A stretch of DNA of 64,000 nucleotides from Ampullaceana balthica (Eukaryota > Mollusca > Gastropoda > Lymnaeidae), in contig CALYLW010000438.1 of assembly GCA_944989445.1 (NCBI GenBank), positions 434,001 through 498,000 of the forward strand, written 5' to 3'. How positions within the stretch are numbered: position 1 is the first letter of the stretch; the number at the start of each line of letters is the position of its first letter. Below, in pieces: positions 44,470-55,114 of the stretch. The translations under genes and the position numbers were made by a program. Below the pieces are notes generated by a model. It worked only from the letters and a program-made list of their open reading frames with translations. It was not told the origin of the DNA and searched no databases.

Positions 44470-45815
44470 AGAATAGACGTGGTAATGACAAGTTAACACC
44501 ATTAATAGAAATTAACATGGTCATGAAAAGTACACACCAGTAATAGAATTGACATAGTGATGACAAGTAGACACCATTAATAGAATTGACATAGTCATGA
44601 CAAGTAGACACCAGTAATATAATTGACATAGTCATGACAAGTAGACACCAGTAATAGAATTGACATAGTCATGACAAGTAGACACCAGTAATAGAATTGA
44701 CATGGTCATTAAAACTACACACCAGTAATAGAATTGACATGGTCATTAAAACTACACACCAGTAATAGAATTGACATGGTCATGACAAGTAGACACCAGT
44801 AATAGAATTAACATGGTCATGACAAGTAGACACCAGTAATAGAATTGACATAGTCATGACAAGTAGACACCAGTAATATAATTGACATAGTCATGACAAG
44901 TAGACACCAGTAATAGAATTGACATGGTCATTAAAACTACACACCAGTAATAGAATTGACATGGTCATTAAAACTACACACCAGTAATAGATTTGACATG
45001 GTCATGACAAGTAGACACCAGTAATAGAATTAACATGGTCATGACAAGTAGACACCAGTAATAGAATTGACATAGTCATGACAAGTAGACACCAGTAATA
45101 TAATTGACATAGTCATGACAAGTAGACACCAGTAATAGAATTGACATGGTCATTAAAACTACACACCAGTAATAGAATTGACATGGTCATTAAAACTACA
45201 CACCAGTAATAGAATTGACATGGTCATTAAAACTACACACCAGTAATAGAATTGACATGGTCATGACAAGTAGACACCAGTAATAGAATTGACATGGTCA
45301 TTAAAACTACACACCAGTAATAGAATTGACATAGTCATGACAAGTAGACACCAGTAATAGAATTGACATGGTCATTAAAACTACACACCAGTAATAGAAT
45401 TGACATGGTCATGACAAGTAGACACCAGCAATGTTCCCTTTCAGCTGCGCGGCCGCGCATATATATTTACCGTCGCCGTGCAGCAGTTATGAATTACCGC
45501 GCAGCAAATTTAGTAAAATATTGAATATAAAAATGGATGCTGTGCAACTTTGCACACGAATTTTTTCACTTGACACACGGACAAACGAACCTTAGAGGGA
45601 ACATTGGATTCCAGTAATAGAATTGACATGGTCATGACAAGTATACACCAGTAATAGAATCGACATGGTCATGACAAGTAGACACAAGCAATAGGTTTGA
45701 CATGGTATGACAAGTAGACACCATTAATAGAGCTGACATTGTCATGGCAAGTAGACACCATTAATAGAGCTGACATTGTCATGGCAAGTAGACACCAATA
45801 CAGGGCTAACATGAC
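44470..45815. repeat. 37-base minisatellite (GACATAGTCATGACAAGTAG)
   Basis: About 31 units of GACATAGTCATGACAAGTAG plus ACACCAGTAATAGAATT, alternating with a GGTCATTAAAACTACACACC variant. Multi-unit blocks recur, for example 44580-44830 and 44840-45080. The array is interrupted by a MITE at 45429-45606. Confidence 0.96.
45429..45606. mobile_element. hAT-type MITE inserted in the 37-base array (CAATGTTCCCT ends)
   Basis: The ends CAATGTTCCCTTTCAGC and, inverted, CAATGTTCCCTCTAAGG enclose 178 bases with a GCTGCGCGGCCGCGCA palindrome and a TTACCGCGCAGCAAATTTAG core. Flanking 8-mers GACACCAG and GATTCCAG match at six of eight, and array units resume on both sides. A close relative with a perfect duplication is at 50754-50936. 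Confidence 0.88.
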
Positions 45816-46424
45816 CAACCCAATAAAATGTGTCAGTCTAAGGTCAAGGTCTAGAGTCTAGAGGGTAAGAGGTGGGCTTCCATCTTTGCCAAAAAAGTTT
45901 GGGTGGGAGCTAGACAGACCCACCTGAATTAACCCATGACTCTAAATGCATACTTGCGTATGGGCTAAGAATGATAATATCGATACTTTTAAATGAACAC
46001 AATTACTGGACACTCAGCGAAAGATATAAATTAGATCGTAATCGTTATTATTTTCGTTAAAATTGCCATCAAAGTAGGGAATAGTTGTATTGTCATGTGA
46101 ATGAAATCAAACTAAATGAATAGAGAGTTGAGAGTTCTGAAAGTGAAATGGAAAGATATGTTAGAGATGAAATAATCAACACAGAACACCCCCCTACTCT
46201 CGTATTGGCCAATGATCTTCTAGCACACAGCTCGCAGCAGGTATTTCAAAGGGTTACATCACTTCTACTGCACAGGCCACATCTAATCTTCGGCTACCTG
46301 GCCATGTGCAGGGACTGGTTGAGAATGTGTAGGAAACAAGTCTGCTCTATACACTCTCTAACATGATGCGGGCCAAGCATTTTAGATGTACTCTCTAACC
46401 TAGTGATAATACTGTACCGTATAT

Positions 46425-46520
46425 ACTCGTTCTAAAGCCGACCTTTTTGGACAAAATCCAGGGGGAAAAGTTGGGGGGTCAGCTTAAAAGCGGGTAATAG
46501 GAGATTTCTACATGCACACT
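46425..46520 (+). mobile_element. End of a DNA transposon-like repeat (CCGTATATACTCG)
   Basis: TACCGTATATACTCGTTCTA followed by AAGCCGACC and GGGGGGTCAGCTTA resembles one end of a widespread animal DNA-element family. It lies between units of the 37-38-base array. I could not find the opposite end. Confidence 0.4.
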
Positions 46521-46719
46521 AGATACCGGTGTTTTTTTTAATGTAGATCATCAAGGTCCTTTTCTACATTCTACAAGATTCGACTGCTCTACCAGAATCT
46601 ATAATTATAATGTATTATTAAACAACTGCAATTACCTTATTTAATCATTTCATTTATTTTTGTAAATGTTTTAATAATTTTTTTTTACAAATTTTGTTTT
46701 CAACAACGAATTTTAATGT

Positions 46720-47015
46720 ACGCGCTTGTTAGATGTATTCTCTACCCCTAGGGTTAATGTATGGAGCTGGCCTAACATGGCAGATGTACTCTCTAACCTA
46801 GTGTTAATACGTGCATGTTAGATGTACTCTCTAGCCTAGTGTAAATACAAGCATATTAGATTTACTCTCTAACCTAATGTAAATACATTCATGTTAGATT
46901 TACTCTCTAACCTAGTGTTAATACATGCATTATGCATGTTAGATGTACTTTCTAGCCTAGTGTTAATAAATGCATGTTGATTTACTATCTAACCTAGTGT
47001 TAATACATGGAGCTT
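46720..47015. repeat. About 38-base minisatellite (AGATGTACTCTCTAACCTAG)
   Basis: Seven to eight units of TTAGATGTACTCTCTAACCT plus AGTGTTAATACATGCATG. A separate unit at 46380-46410 lies on the other side of the DNA-element end, so the array was probably split by that insertion. An (ATT)n microsatellite follows at 47078-47104. Confidence 0.92.
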
Positions 47016-47074
47016 ACCTAGCATGTTTTGATAGCGGTATTCAGTAACGACCTGAAATAGTTTAGAATCCCCTA

Positions 47075-47106
<32 letters not shown>

Positions 47107-47466
47107 CTTTTTATTTAAGTGACCCTTAACAATATTTATATGTTACACAAGTTATGCGATCCAAACAAATAATCGTAGTGTAAAAAATGAAAGTAACTTT
47201 CCCCTTGCTTATCATTAAAATATTATTACAAAATGTTAATACTTTTAGGAAACAGAGCAGTCTTAACTTAGAAATTGCCAAATTAATAATAATTAATATC
47301 TATATATTTAAATATATAATTCACCAAAGCGATTATGTGCAAACTAGCATGACGAATGGCCCTCGTTGGGGTCGACCAATCAGTTTAGAGTTGGCAAGTA
47401 GAGGAAGTCTCGAGACCAACAATGGTACTTGCGTTCACTTGCGTTGTTCCTTCACAGAATAATGTG

Positions 47467-47539
47467 TGATTCGTAGTGTAGTGGTTATCACGTTCGCCTT
47501 ACACGCGGAAGGTCTTGGGTTCAAGACCCAGCGAAAACA
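47467..47539 (+). tRNA. tRNA-Val(TAC)-like sequence with poor acceptor stem
   Basis: The body matches a cytosolic tRNA-Val: D arm GTGTAGTGGTTATCAC, anticodon arm TTCGC-CTTACAC-GCGGA with anticodon TAC, and T arm TTGGG-TTCAAGA-CCCAG. The outer three pairs of the acceptor stem (TGA with AAC) do not pair; the inner four do. A TTTTT stop for RNA polymerase III lies just downstream. A related sequence containing GACCAACAATG and TTCACT(T/C)GCGTTGTT lies on both sides. It may be a decayed gene or part of a tRNA-derived repeat rather than a working tRNA. Confidence 0.7.
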
Positions 47540-48229
47540 TTATTTTTAATGTGTTTGTGCCCTTTCTTTCCCCCTTTTTCGCGATCATGGCTGACCCTCG
47601 CTAGGTTGCGAGTGTCTCTAGACCAACAATGCGTCGGTAATTCCCCCCACCCCACCGACGTTCACTCGCGTTGTTTTGATTTCTTCGTGTTATAGTATAT
47701 GTCCGTTCTCCCCCCCCCTTCTTTGTACATTCCCTGAGCAAGTCTGCTTAGGATGCTACGCCGCGGGGCGTATCCAGTTTATTATAATGAGTGAATTCAT
47801 AAGTACAGTTAAAATATTCCCGAATGGGTCAACAGACTGTTCAGTGGTTCCTGGCATGTTAACATATTGCACCGAATCATCCGTCGTGTTTGGATGTGTG
47901 ATCAACGTTGGAGTGAACACAAGTAATCAGTACCAGTGTATACGACCATAACCAAGTCTAGATTACTATGTTATACACTCTAAAAATATTCTGTACTTGG
48001 ATGAGAGAAGGAAGCAATGAATAGCGGACATTTTATTGTGAAAGAAAGAACTGATGCAAACGGTGCATGCGTTGCTATGGCAACACGCATGCCTTTTGTA
48101 CCTGTGTTACGTTGGTGTGCACAGGTCGCGGTGTGATCCTAGACGTGGGCATACGTCTGCTTGACTTTCATCATGTCTACTCATGAGATATCACTGCCTT
48201 CTCTGCTGCGTGGTCACGAAACCTTTAAC

Positions 48230-48357
48230 GTATCTTATATGTCACACACGCTCCTTCTACACAGAAGATTATTGCGTCCTACGCTTATCCTTGGTTTATG
48301 TCTAGTCTTGCATTTGTGCTTCAGTTTTTGAAGGCTGATAGTGTGTTGGTTTCCCAG
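48230..48357 (-). pseudogene. CR1-like LINE 3' end fragment
   Basis: GCTCCTTCTACACAGAAGAT, GTCCTACGCTTATCC and GTGTTGGTTTCCCAGG match the 3' UTR and stop region of the LINE at 17300-17430, in the same orientation. About 125 bases remain. Confidence 0.88.
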
Positions 48358-48548
48358 GTTTGTTCCACTCATAGGCCTTGTCATAAAATGGAGGAAATCT
48401 ATAAATAGATGCAGCATGGTATTCTGTTAGATCGGGGGTGTCCAAACGTTTTGCATGGCGGGCCAAATTCCTTGAAATAAAGACCCTCGCAGCCCGGATT
48501 AAAATTATATAAAAATGACATAAGTTGAGAAGTTTTTATATCAAAATT

Positions 48549-50400
48549 TTAATGTGAAGGGTGAAACTGAGATCTTGAATGCAGTAAATAGTTGAGGTCA
48601 GGCTCAATGCAACTGGTTTTGATACGTATGATATCACGCAGGTGAGAGTCACTTATACTTGTCCTCACACGGTTCTTGTTAAAATTCATTACTGAAAATG
48701 ACTGCTGACACAAGTATGTCCAGCCAAACAAGGTGAGCATTTTATTAGCAAATGTTCGAATCTCTTTGAATCACTCTTTATCCAGCTGTCGGTAAAAGTC
48801 GTTGAGAGAAAGCTGTTGTTGTCTGCTGCAAATTTCGTTATCCCTTTGCAACTCAATGAGTTCCAGCTGCAGATTGCCTGGAGCATTATCATGGGTCAAC
48901 AGAGAAAGGTGAAGAAAATAACATCATGTCATTTTCAATCTTTGCAAAGTCCTGAAAGCGTCTTTGAAATTCATCAGCCAGGGATGTGATATCTGCAACA
49001 TTATCAGGGTCAACAGAGAAAGGTGAAGAAAATAACATCATGTCATTTTCAATCTTTGCAAAGTCCTGAAAGCGTCTTTGAAATTCATCAGCCAGGGATG
49101 TGATATCTGCAACATTATCAGGGTCAACAGAGAAAGGTGAAGAAAATAACATCATGTCATTTTCAATCTTTGCAAAGTCCTGAAAGCGTCTTTGAAATTC
49201 ATCAGCCAGGGATGTGATATCTGCAACATTATCAGGGTCAACAGAGAAAGGTGAAGAAAATAACATCATGTCATTTTCAATCTTTGCAAAGTCCTGAAAG
49301 CGTCTTTGAAATTCATCAGCCAGGGATGTGATATCTGCAACATACCTCTGCATTTGCTCATTGAAACTTCTATCTGGGAAACTTGTCATGATTTTCTGTA
49401 GTGAGGGGAAATGTGTGGTATTAGGCTACATTTGAGACAGTTGTCTTTGAAAGAGTTGCAGCGTGTTCCCAAAGGCCTTGATATGTGAATATAATTGGCT
49501 TACCACTGCATTTTGACCGTGAACATTTGTGTTAAGTACGTTTAGATGTTTTGTCATATCAACTAAAAATGCTAAATCTGCCAGCCAAGCAGTATCAGAT
49601 AATTCTGGCATTGGTTGTCCCTTATCTTCCATGAATTGCCCAATTTCTTTTTTAAATGCGTAGAAGCGCTGAAGTACTGTTTCCCGACTGAGCCACCTTA
49701 CATCATTGTGATACACAACATCTCCGTATTCTGTCTGGATGTCAAGAAGAAAATGCGGAAACTAGTGATGAAACAGGGCTTTAGAGCGAATAGAGTTTAT
49801 AGCTTTTATCACTGGCTTAATGACATGATCACATCTAAGATGTTTGGCACAAAGAACTTGTTGGGTGAATGATACAGTGAAGTTTAATAGCTTTGCCACC
49901 CTCCTCACTTACTTTTTTTAACAGACAATTGTTGCAAGTCCACTATGCTCACCAATCATGGCAGTAATAATTCCATATATTATTTTCCAAGGTATTTTAA
50001 TGTCAAACAGAAGTAAATAAATATTTCCCTCTTGTTTGGTCTTTAAGACTCTGAAGGTCAAGTAATTCTTCACTCACACACATGTCATCATTAACTCATC
50101 TAAAAAAATAAGAAGTTGCGCAGTGTCAGATGCATCAGTGCATTCATCACAGACTATCGAAAAAAAGTCAATTTTTTCTGCTTTTGTCTCTATTTGTCTC
50201 TTAATGCCAGATGAGACTTCTTCAATTCTGCGAGCCAAAGTGTTGCGTGACAGGCAAACATTGACAAACTCCTGATTTTTCTTGGGACTGATATTTTCAA
50301 CAATTTTCATCAAGCATTCTTTTACAAACTTGCCATCAGTGAATGGCTTGCTGTGTTTCGCTATCAGTTTTGCTACCTCATAACTCGCCTTTGAGGAATT
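48549..50400 (-). pseudogene. hAT transposase relic (GTF2I-repeat-domain-2-like)
   Basis: Blocks in order on the minus strand: KKNQEFVNVCLSRNTLARRI and FFSIVCDECTDASDTAQLLI (50074-50313, RNase H-like core start); then YHNDVRWLSRETVLQRFYAF and LNVLNTNVHGQNAVVSQLYS (49426-49716). The frame at 48889-49389 holds four 38-residue repeats. LTLFGWTYLCQQSFSVMNFN and RVRTSISDSHLRDIIRI follow (48549-48740), the dimerisation domain. Frame breaks between blocks make it non-functional. These blocks match the transposase from which GTF2IRD2 and related vertebrate genes derive. Confidence 0.9.
48894..49349 (-). repeat. 114-base in-frame tandem repeat, four copies, inside the hAT transposase
   Basis: The unit encodes 38 residues containing VADITSLADEFQRRFQDFA and ends SVDPDN. 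The four copies (repeat phase at 48909, 49023, 49137 and 49251) look identical or nearly so, while the rest of the transposase is badly decayed. The frame stays open because 114 is a multiple of three. Confidence 0.95.
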
Positions 50401-50753
50401 TTCATTGGCCTGACCGATTCTTGAAAATAAGCTTTGCTGTGAGGTTAAAAATAATAAAATGACGTCATCGACTTTTACGGTAGGCCGTCAAGGTTTTAGT
50501 ACAATTAACTTCATGGGTTTTAAAACAACCAATTTCCACGTTGTTAAAAAAAAATAATCACAGATTTTCGCCATCATTTGACATACTCGAAACAGTACAA
50601 AATTTCTACTTTTCTAATAAGTATACCATCTTTACAGTCAGTTAATTAATTATTTAAGATGAGGCCGCGGGCCAGTTAAAATGGGTTCGCGGGCCGGTTT
50701 TGGACATCCCTGTGTTAGATGAACTATCCAATATCCGGGTAATCTGTTAGGAC

Positions 50754-50936
50754 CAATGTTCCTTTTAAGCTGCCGGCTGCGCGGCCGCGCAGATATTTTA
50801 CCATCGCCACGAAGCAGTTATGAATTACCGCGCAGCAAATTTAGTAAAATATTGAACAAAAAAATGATGCCGTGCAAATTTGCACACGAGTTTTTTCACT
50901 TGGCACACGGACCAACGAACCTTAGAGGGAACATTG
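50754..50936. mobile_element. hAT-type MITE, relative of 45429-45606
   Basis: The ends CAATGTTCCTTTTAAGC and, inverted, CAATGTTCCCTCTAAGG enclose 183 bases. The flanking 8-mers GTTAGGAC (50746-50753 and 50937-50944) are identical. It shares the GCGCGGCCGCGCA palindrome, the ATGAATTACCGCGCAGCAAA block and a TTTTTTCACTTG block with the other copy. Confidence 0.95.
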
Positions 50937-50954
50937 GTTAGGACGTATCTCAAA

Positions 50955-51835
50955 AGGCTTTAAAATTCTTATATAAACACTAGGGGTAGGGTAGGGCCTA
51001 CTTTTTTGGGGTAAAAAGCCCAAGTACTTATCCTTGTTTGATAAATACGAAATATTAAATTTCCTGAAATGAACACAAAGTATTTTATAATTATAAATCC
51101 TCAAATCCTCTTTGGGGCCGTCCATAAAGTACGTCACTCTATTTTTGACCATTTTTAACTCCCCCCCTACTCCCTGTCACAAACTGTCACAAATCTCGGA
51201 CACCCCCCCCCCTAAAGTACGTCACACTTTCGAACAAAAAAGTTGTTTTTTATTAACAAAATAATTAAAATTTAATATAAAACACCGTGACGTAACAAAT
51301 GGCCGGACCTCCCCTCCATCCTGTCACAAACTGTCACACTTTCTTACTCCCCCTCCCCCCTCTGGATGGCCCCTATTTACACCACTCTCTTTTCCAACAT
51401 TGAAATATAAGCTAAAACTATGACGTCATATAATATTTTTTTAGAATCTTTTAGAATTTTTAGAATTTTTAGAATTTTGAACACCTCTTGATGCACGCCT
51501 TGTATATATACTTAAATATAAGTTTAAAAAATGACGTCATAGCGCTACGGATCCACCCTTCCAACCTGTGATTTGGGCTATTATATTGTTTACTAGTGTA
51601 TCACCCGTCAAAAATGACGCAAGTTTTGAAAATAAATACACATCAGATTAAAAGATAACGTAATACAGAACTTTCATTTATTTTATTTTGTTTTTATTTT
51701 ATTTATTTATTTCCTTATTAAACAATTTTATTCCGGGCGTACGAAAAGAGTTATTTTTTGGTGCATTAATTTGGTGCGCTGCTTTCTAAAATTAGTGGCG
51801 TCACGGACAGACAGGACAGACAGACGTGACATACA
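50955..51835 (-). mobile_element. Helitron-like dispersed repeat, inverted second copy
   Basis: Reverse complement of much of 39188-40060: AAATCCTCAAATCCTC, ATATAAGCTAAAACTATGAC, GGGCTATTATATTG, CTAG and GGTGCGCTGCTTTCTAAAAT. It is interrupted by a MITE at 51114-51373. The GACATACATTGCAAATTATG end is shared with a fragment near 13470. Confidence 0.7.
51114..51373. mobile_element. MITE (GGGGCCGTCC family) nested in the repeat
   Basis: The left end GGGGCCGTCCATAAAGTACG is identical to that of 16428-16704; the right end is shortened (GGGGCCATCCAGAG when inverted). Internal CTGTCACAAACTGTCAC blocks match. The 39.9 kb copy of the host repeat is continuous at this point, giving an empty-site comparison. 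Confidence 0.88.
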
Positions 51836-52754
51836 TTGCAAATTATGTATATTGATAGTTTGACTCGGTTTTTAACGCAATTTCCCATGGCAAAAATTGC
51901 GTTTATATATTTGAAATAATATGTGCTGTCTGTTCGAGCTTGATCACTGAACTCCTCCTGAACCACACCAGATCTTCGGGTCTTTTGCAAATATGTTAAG
52001 GATGTCCCAAGGATGTGCACGGGCCAAAAAAATACCGAAAAGGTTTACTAGATTTCCTGGAAAATTTAAATAAAAATGAAAAAATATAAGTATTTGTTAA
52101 TTTCTAGCCAACCATAACATCTATCGGGTTGAAACAAACGCCAAACGATAGCTAATAATATTTAGAACAATATTGGTGAAGGAATTTTTAAAAAAAATCT
52201 CTATTCATTCGACTCACGTAATTTTAGCAGCAATTTGTAGATAGCAATTGTTTTGTTTAGTTTCAGAATTATTGATTTGAAATGACTTTTTAATGTAATC
52301 TAGAATGATTTCCCTTGAATAACAAAATCGGAAATTATTGTGAAGTTACCATCACTTCACCAAACGGTCTTGTTTATTCGTAGATAAAAAGACACTTTGG
52401 ACTTGACAGTTGCGCCCAAAGACCGATCTTAACGCGTTGAACTGTGGTGTATGGATGCATCGTTTCGTGACATAAGTAACATAAACCTGATTTGAGAGCA
52501 TTGCGGAGTGGGGGAGGGAGTATATTTTTAACGTTAATGAATTTTTGAACCTTGAAAAAAGTTGTTTGTTATTGAACACAATAAATGTAGAACATACGTT
52601 ACACACCCCTATGCTATCATACTATCATACTTAGAATTTTTGTCTATAAAGTGGAAATTTATGTCAATGTTTCACAAGAATTTTAGCGGGATCACATCAA
52701 ATTGGGCTCATTTATAAAACCTTGGCTACCTTGCTGCCCCTAACAAACAAGAGA

Positions 52755-53075
52755 AGCTAGATATTCATGAACCCAGTGGTCAAGAGAAGCTAGATGTTCA
52801 TGAAGTTAGTGACCAAGAGAAGCTAGACGTTTATGAACTAATTTAGTCAAGAGAAGCTAGATGTTTATGAAGTCATTGGTCAAGAGAAGCTAGATGTTCA
52901 TGAACTCAGTGGTCAAGAGAAGCCAGATGTTCATGAGCTCAGTGGTCAAAAATAGCCAGATGTTCATGAATCCAGTGGTCAAGAGAAGCTAGATGTTCAT
53001 GAACTCAGTGACCAAAAGAAGCTAGATGTTCATCAACTCAGTGAACCATAGAAGCTACAAGTTCATGAACTCAGT
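52755..53075. repeat. 33-base minisatellite (AGATGTTCATGAACTCAGTG)
   Basis: About ten units of AGATGTTCATGAACTCAGTG plus GTCAAGAGAAGCT. Unit ends vary (GACCAAGAG, AACCATAG). Confidence 0.95.
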
Positions 53076-53254
53076 TGTCTGCTCGCACGCGTTAAAAGGT
53101 GTCGTAAAAACTTCGCTCATCAATTATACAGTGTCCGGAGTCTAAAGTTAGCTTCACCAGGTCCCAGAGCTAGGGGCACCTACTTAATGGAATGACTTTC
53201 ATTTCGATAGAGCACTAGATGTGCATTTCACTGATAGGTGTTCATGGGCGGTAT

Positions 53255-53440
53255 ATTATCTCATCTGTTGCAGACGCCCCTTCTATACAATACAATACAA
53301 AATACACTAACACAATGGGTAAATGAAAACAATAAATTTAAGCTTTTTTAAAATTTAACTAATACTAAGTATTTAAAAGCTTTATCGCAGTCCTTTTCTA
53401 TATGATATATTCTTCTATACAGAAGATTATTGCGTCATAT
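53255..53440 (-). pseudogene. CR1-like LINE 3' end fragment interrupted by a small insertion
   Basis: CAGACGCCCCTTCTATACA before 53290 and CTTCTATACAGAAGATTATT after 53411 are consecutive parts of the 3' UTR seen at 17330-17350. Orientation is as in that element. Confidence 0.85.
53290..53411. mobile_element. 122-base short element with 10-base target duplication
   Basis: Flanked by CTTCTATACA on both sides (53280-53289 and 53412-53421) inside the LINE fragment. The body has ACAATACAAAATACACTAAC, AACAATAAATTTAAGC and TTTAAAAGCTTTATCGCAGT. These are shared with the hairpin region at 10170-10370. The longer duplication suggests copying by LINE machinery rather than a DNA transposase. Confidence 0.85.
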
Positions 53441-54159
53441 GACAAGGCTTGAAAAAAAGGGGGTGGGGTGCCTTCATTGAGGGGCGTCAAGACTGGATGA
53501 AACGAAGAAGTAGCTCAACAAATGATTTTATAAAAACATAACTCTCCTACTAATAGAATCTCTTGATTTTTATATCTTGATAGATTTTTGTTTTTTGTGT
53601 GTCCCATAACCTCGTGGTCGTAGGGGGTTCTAATGTGTCCATTATAACTTACTCAGGGCTTGGTAAACCATGGCGGTGTCCATCTCCTCTCCAGGTCAGC
53701 GGAGGACTTTTTAGCGATAGTCATTCATCAACATTTTTATTGTGGCTTTAACGTGGGCTAGATCCCACGCACTTCAGCTTTTGAGGCAAGCGCACTATTG
53801 ACGTCACTATATCTTGATATTTATTTTATGTTTACGTATTTTATTGTTAGTTTGTAGGAATAAACACTGTGCCTGCATTTACAATAACTATTGAAAAGTA
53901 TTGACAAAGAAGAGAAACCGGTTTCCAACAATTTCCCATCTTTCAAAAAACGTTTGCCCAATAACTACTTCCCAACTTCTCAACATCAATTTCCCAAGTT
54001 CCAAACAAACATTTCACAACTGCCAAACAACAACTTCAATTAAACCCCCGAGGTAACCACTTGAGTTAAGCTACATTGAGAAATTGGAGGTCGTATCCAA
54101 TTATTGGAGTTCACTACGGTATTTTAGTCGCTATTAGCAATAATTTCAATAGCCGGCTA

Positions 54160-54440
54160 TAGTATTAAAGTCATCATCATCAGTGGCGCTACAGCCCATG
54201 TAGGGCCCTGGCCTGCTCCACCACATCCTTCCATTCAGATCGATCGATGGCTTTCCTTCTACCTGCCCGAACCCCCAGCTGTTGTAGGTCCGCTTCCACA
54301 TCATCGATCCACCGCAGTCTTGGGCGACCAGTGAGTCGTCTGTCCCCTGGTTTCTGCCTGTAAATAATTTTTGGTGCTCTACACCCTGGCATCCTTTCAA
54401 CATGTCCTGCCCAGCGAAGTCTTTCTTTTATAGTATACAT
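54160..54440 (-). pseudogene. LINE ORF2 C-terminal fragment with (TGA)n tail
   Basis: The frame 54189-54440 gives KERLRWAGHVERMPGCRAPK, TGRPRLRWIDDVEADLQQLG and RSEWKDVVEQARALHGL. This is the well-known C-terminal block of non-LTR elements of the RTE/jockey kind. The stop is followed by CGCCACTGATGATGATGAC, a short tandem tail. It is a separate family from the CR1-like LINE. Confidence 0.92.
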
Positions 54441-54729
54441 GTAGTATTAAAGTAACCAAAGAAATGATTAGTTATCAGATTATCTAAACAAGTAACCATG
54501 TAAAATGTAAGCGTTGACCCTGATTCGACCGCCTTGAAACGAATTAAAAAGGTTTTAGTTAAAATTATCTTAGGTTCATTTTGGTTTAGTTTCATCTTGG
54601 TATAGCTCCAGCTTGTTTTGATTTCATCTTGATTCTAAAACCATCGCTTTGTGTACAATAAAATATTCTAACACTTGTAGTTACAGCTTGTTAATGATAA
54701 GACGGCATTGTAGGTTAACCTTTGATAAT

Positions 54730-54870
54730 AATGTGAGAGAGAGAGAGAGTAGAGAGAGAGAGAGAGAAGAGATAGTGCTCTATACTCTTGAGACAGAGTT
54801 ATAGATCAAGATAAAATAGATAGACAGACAGGACAAGAAAGGAAAGGAAAGGACAGGCAGACAGACAGTC

Positions 54871-54926
<56 letters not shown>

Positions 54927-54939
54927 GGACGGACGGACG

Positions 54940-54987
<48 letters not shown>

Positions 54988-55045
54988 TATAGATAGATAG
55001 ATAGATAGATAGATAGATGGATAGATAGATAGATAGATAGATAGC
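54730..55045. repeat. Compound GA, GACA and GATA microsatellite
   Basis: (GA)n at 54735-54775, then (CAGA)n at 54853-54925, (CGGA)n briefly, and (GATA)n to 55044 with one TATAGA interruption. Confidence 0.98.
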
Positions 55046-55114
55046 AACACTTTTGGTCCAGTGATGAATAAAGAGTGTCTAAGAGAGAGAATTAGGTAAA
55101 GTGAAATGCACCAT

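Larger units (their letters stand above)
48433..50712 (-). mobile_element. GTF2IRD2-like hAT element with perfect 8-base target duplication
   Basis: The ends CGGGGGTGTCCAAACGTTTTG and, inverted, CAGGGATGTCCAAAACCGGC are followed by GGCGGGCC/GCGGGCCGG motifs. The flanking 8-mers TGTTAGAT (48425-48432 and 50713-50720) are identical. Decayed transposase coding lies on the minus strand from about 50400 to 48549. It is inserted in intron 1 of the MTCL-like gene, opposite to its transcription. Confidence 0.94.

Noticed and set aside
54853..55044. GATA/GACA tract as a sex-chromosome signal
   Set aside because: Such repeats are enriched on some animal sex chromosomes, but a single tract carries no such information.
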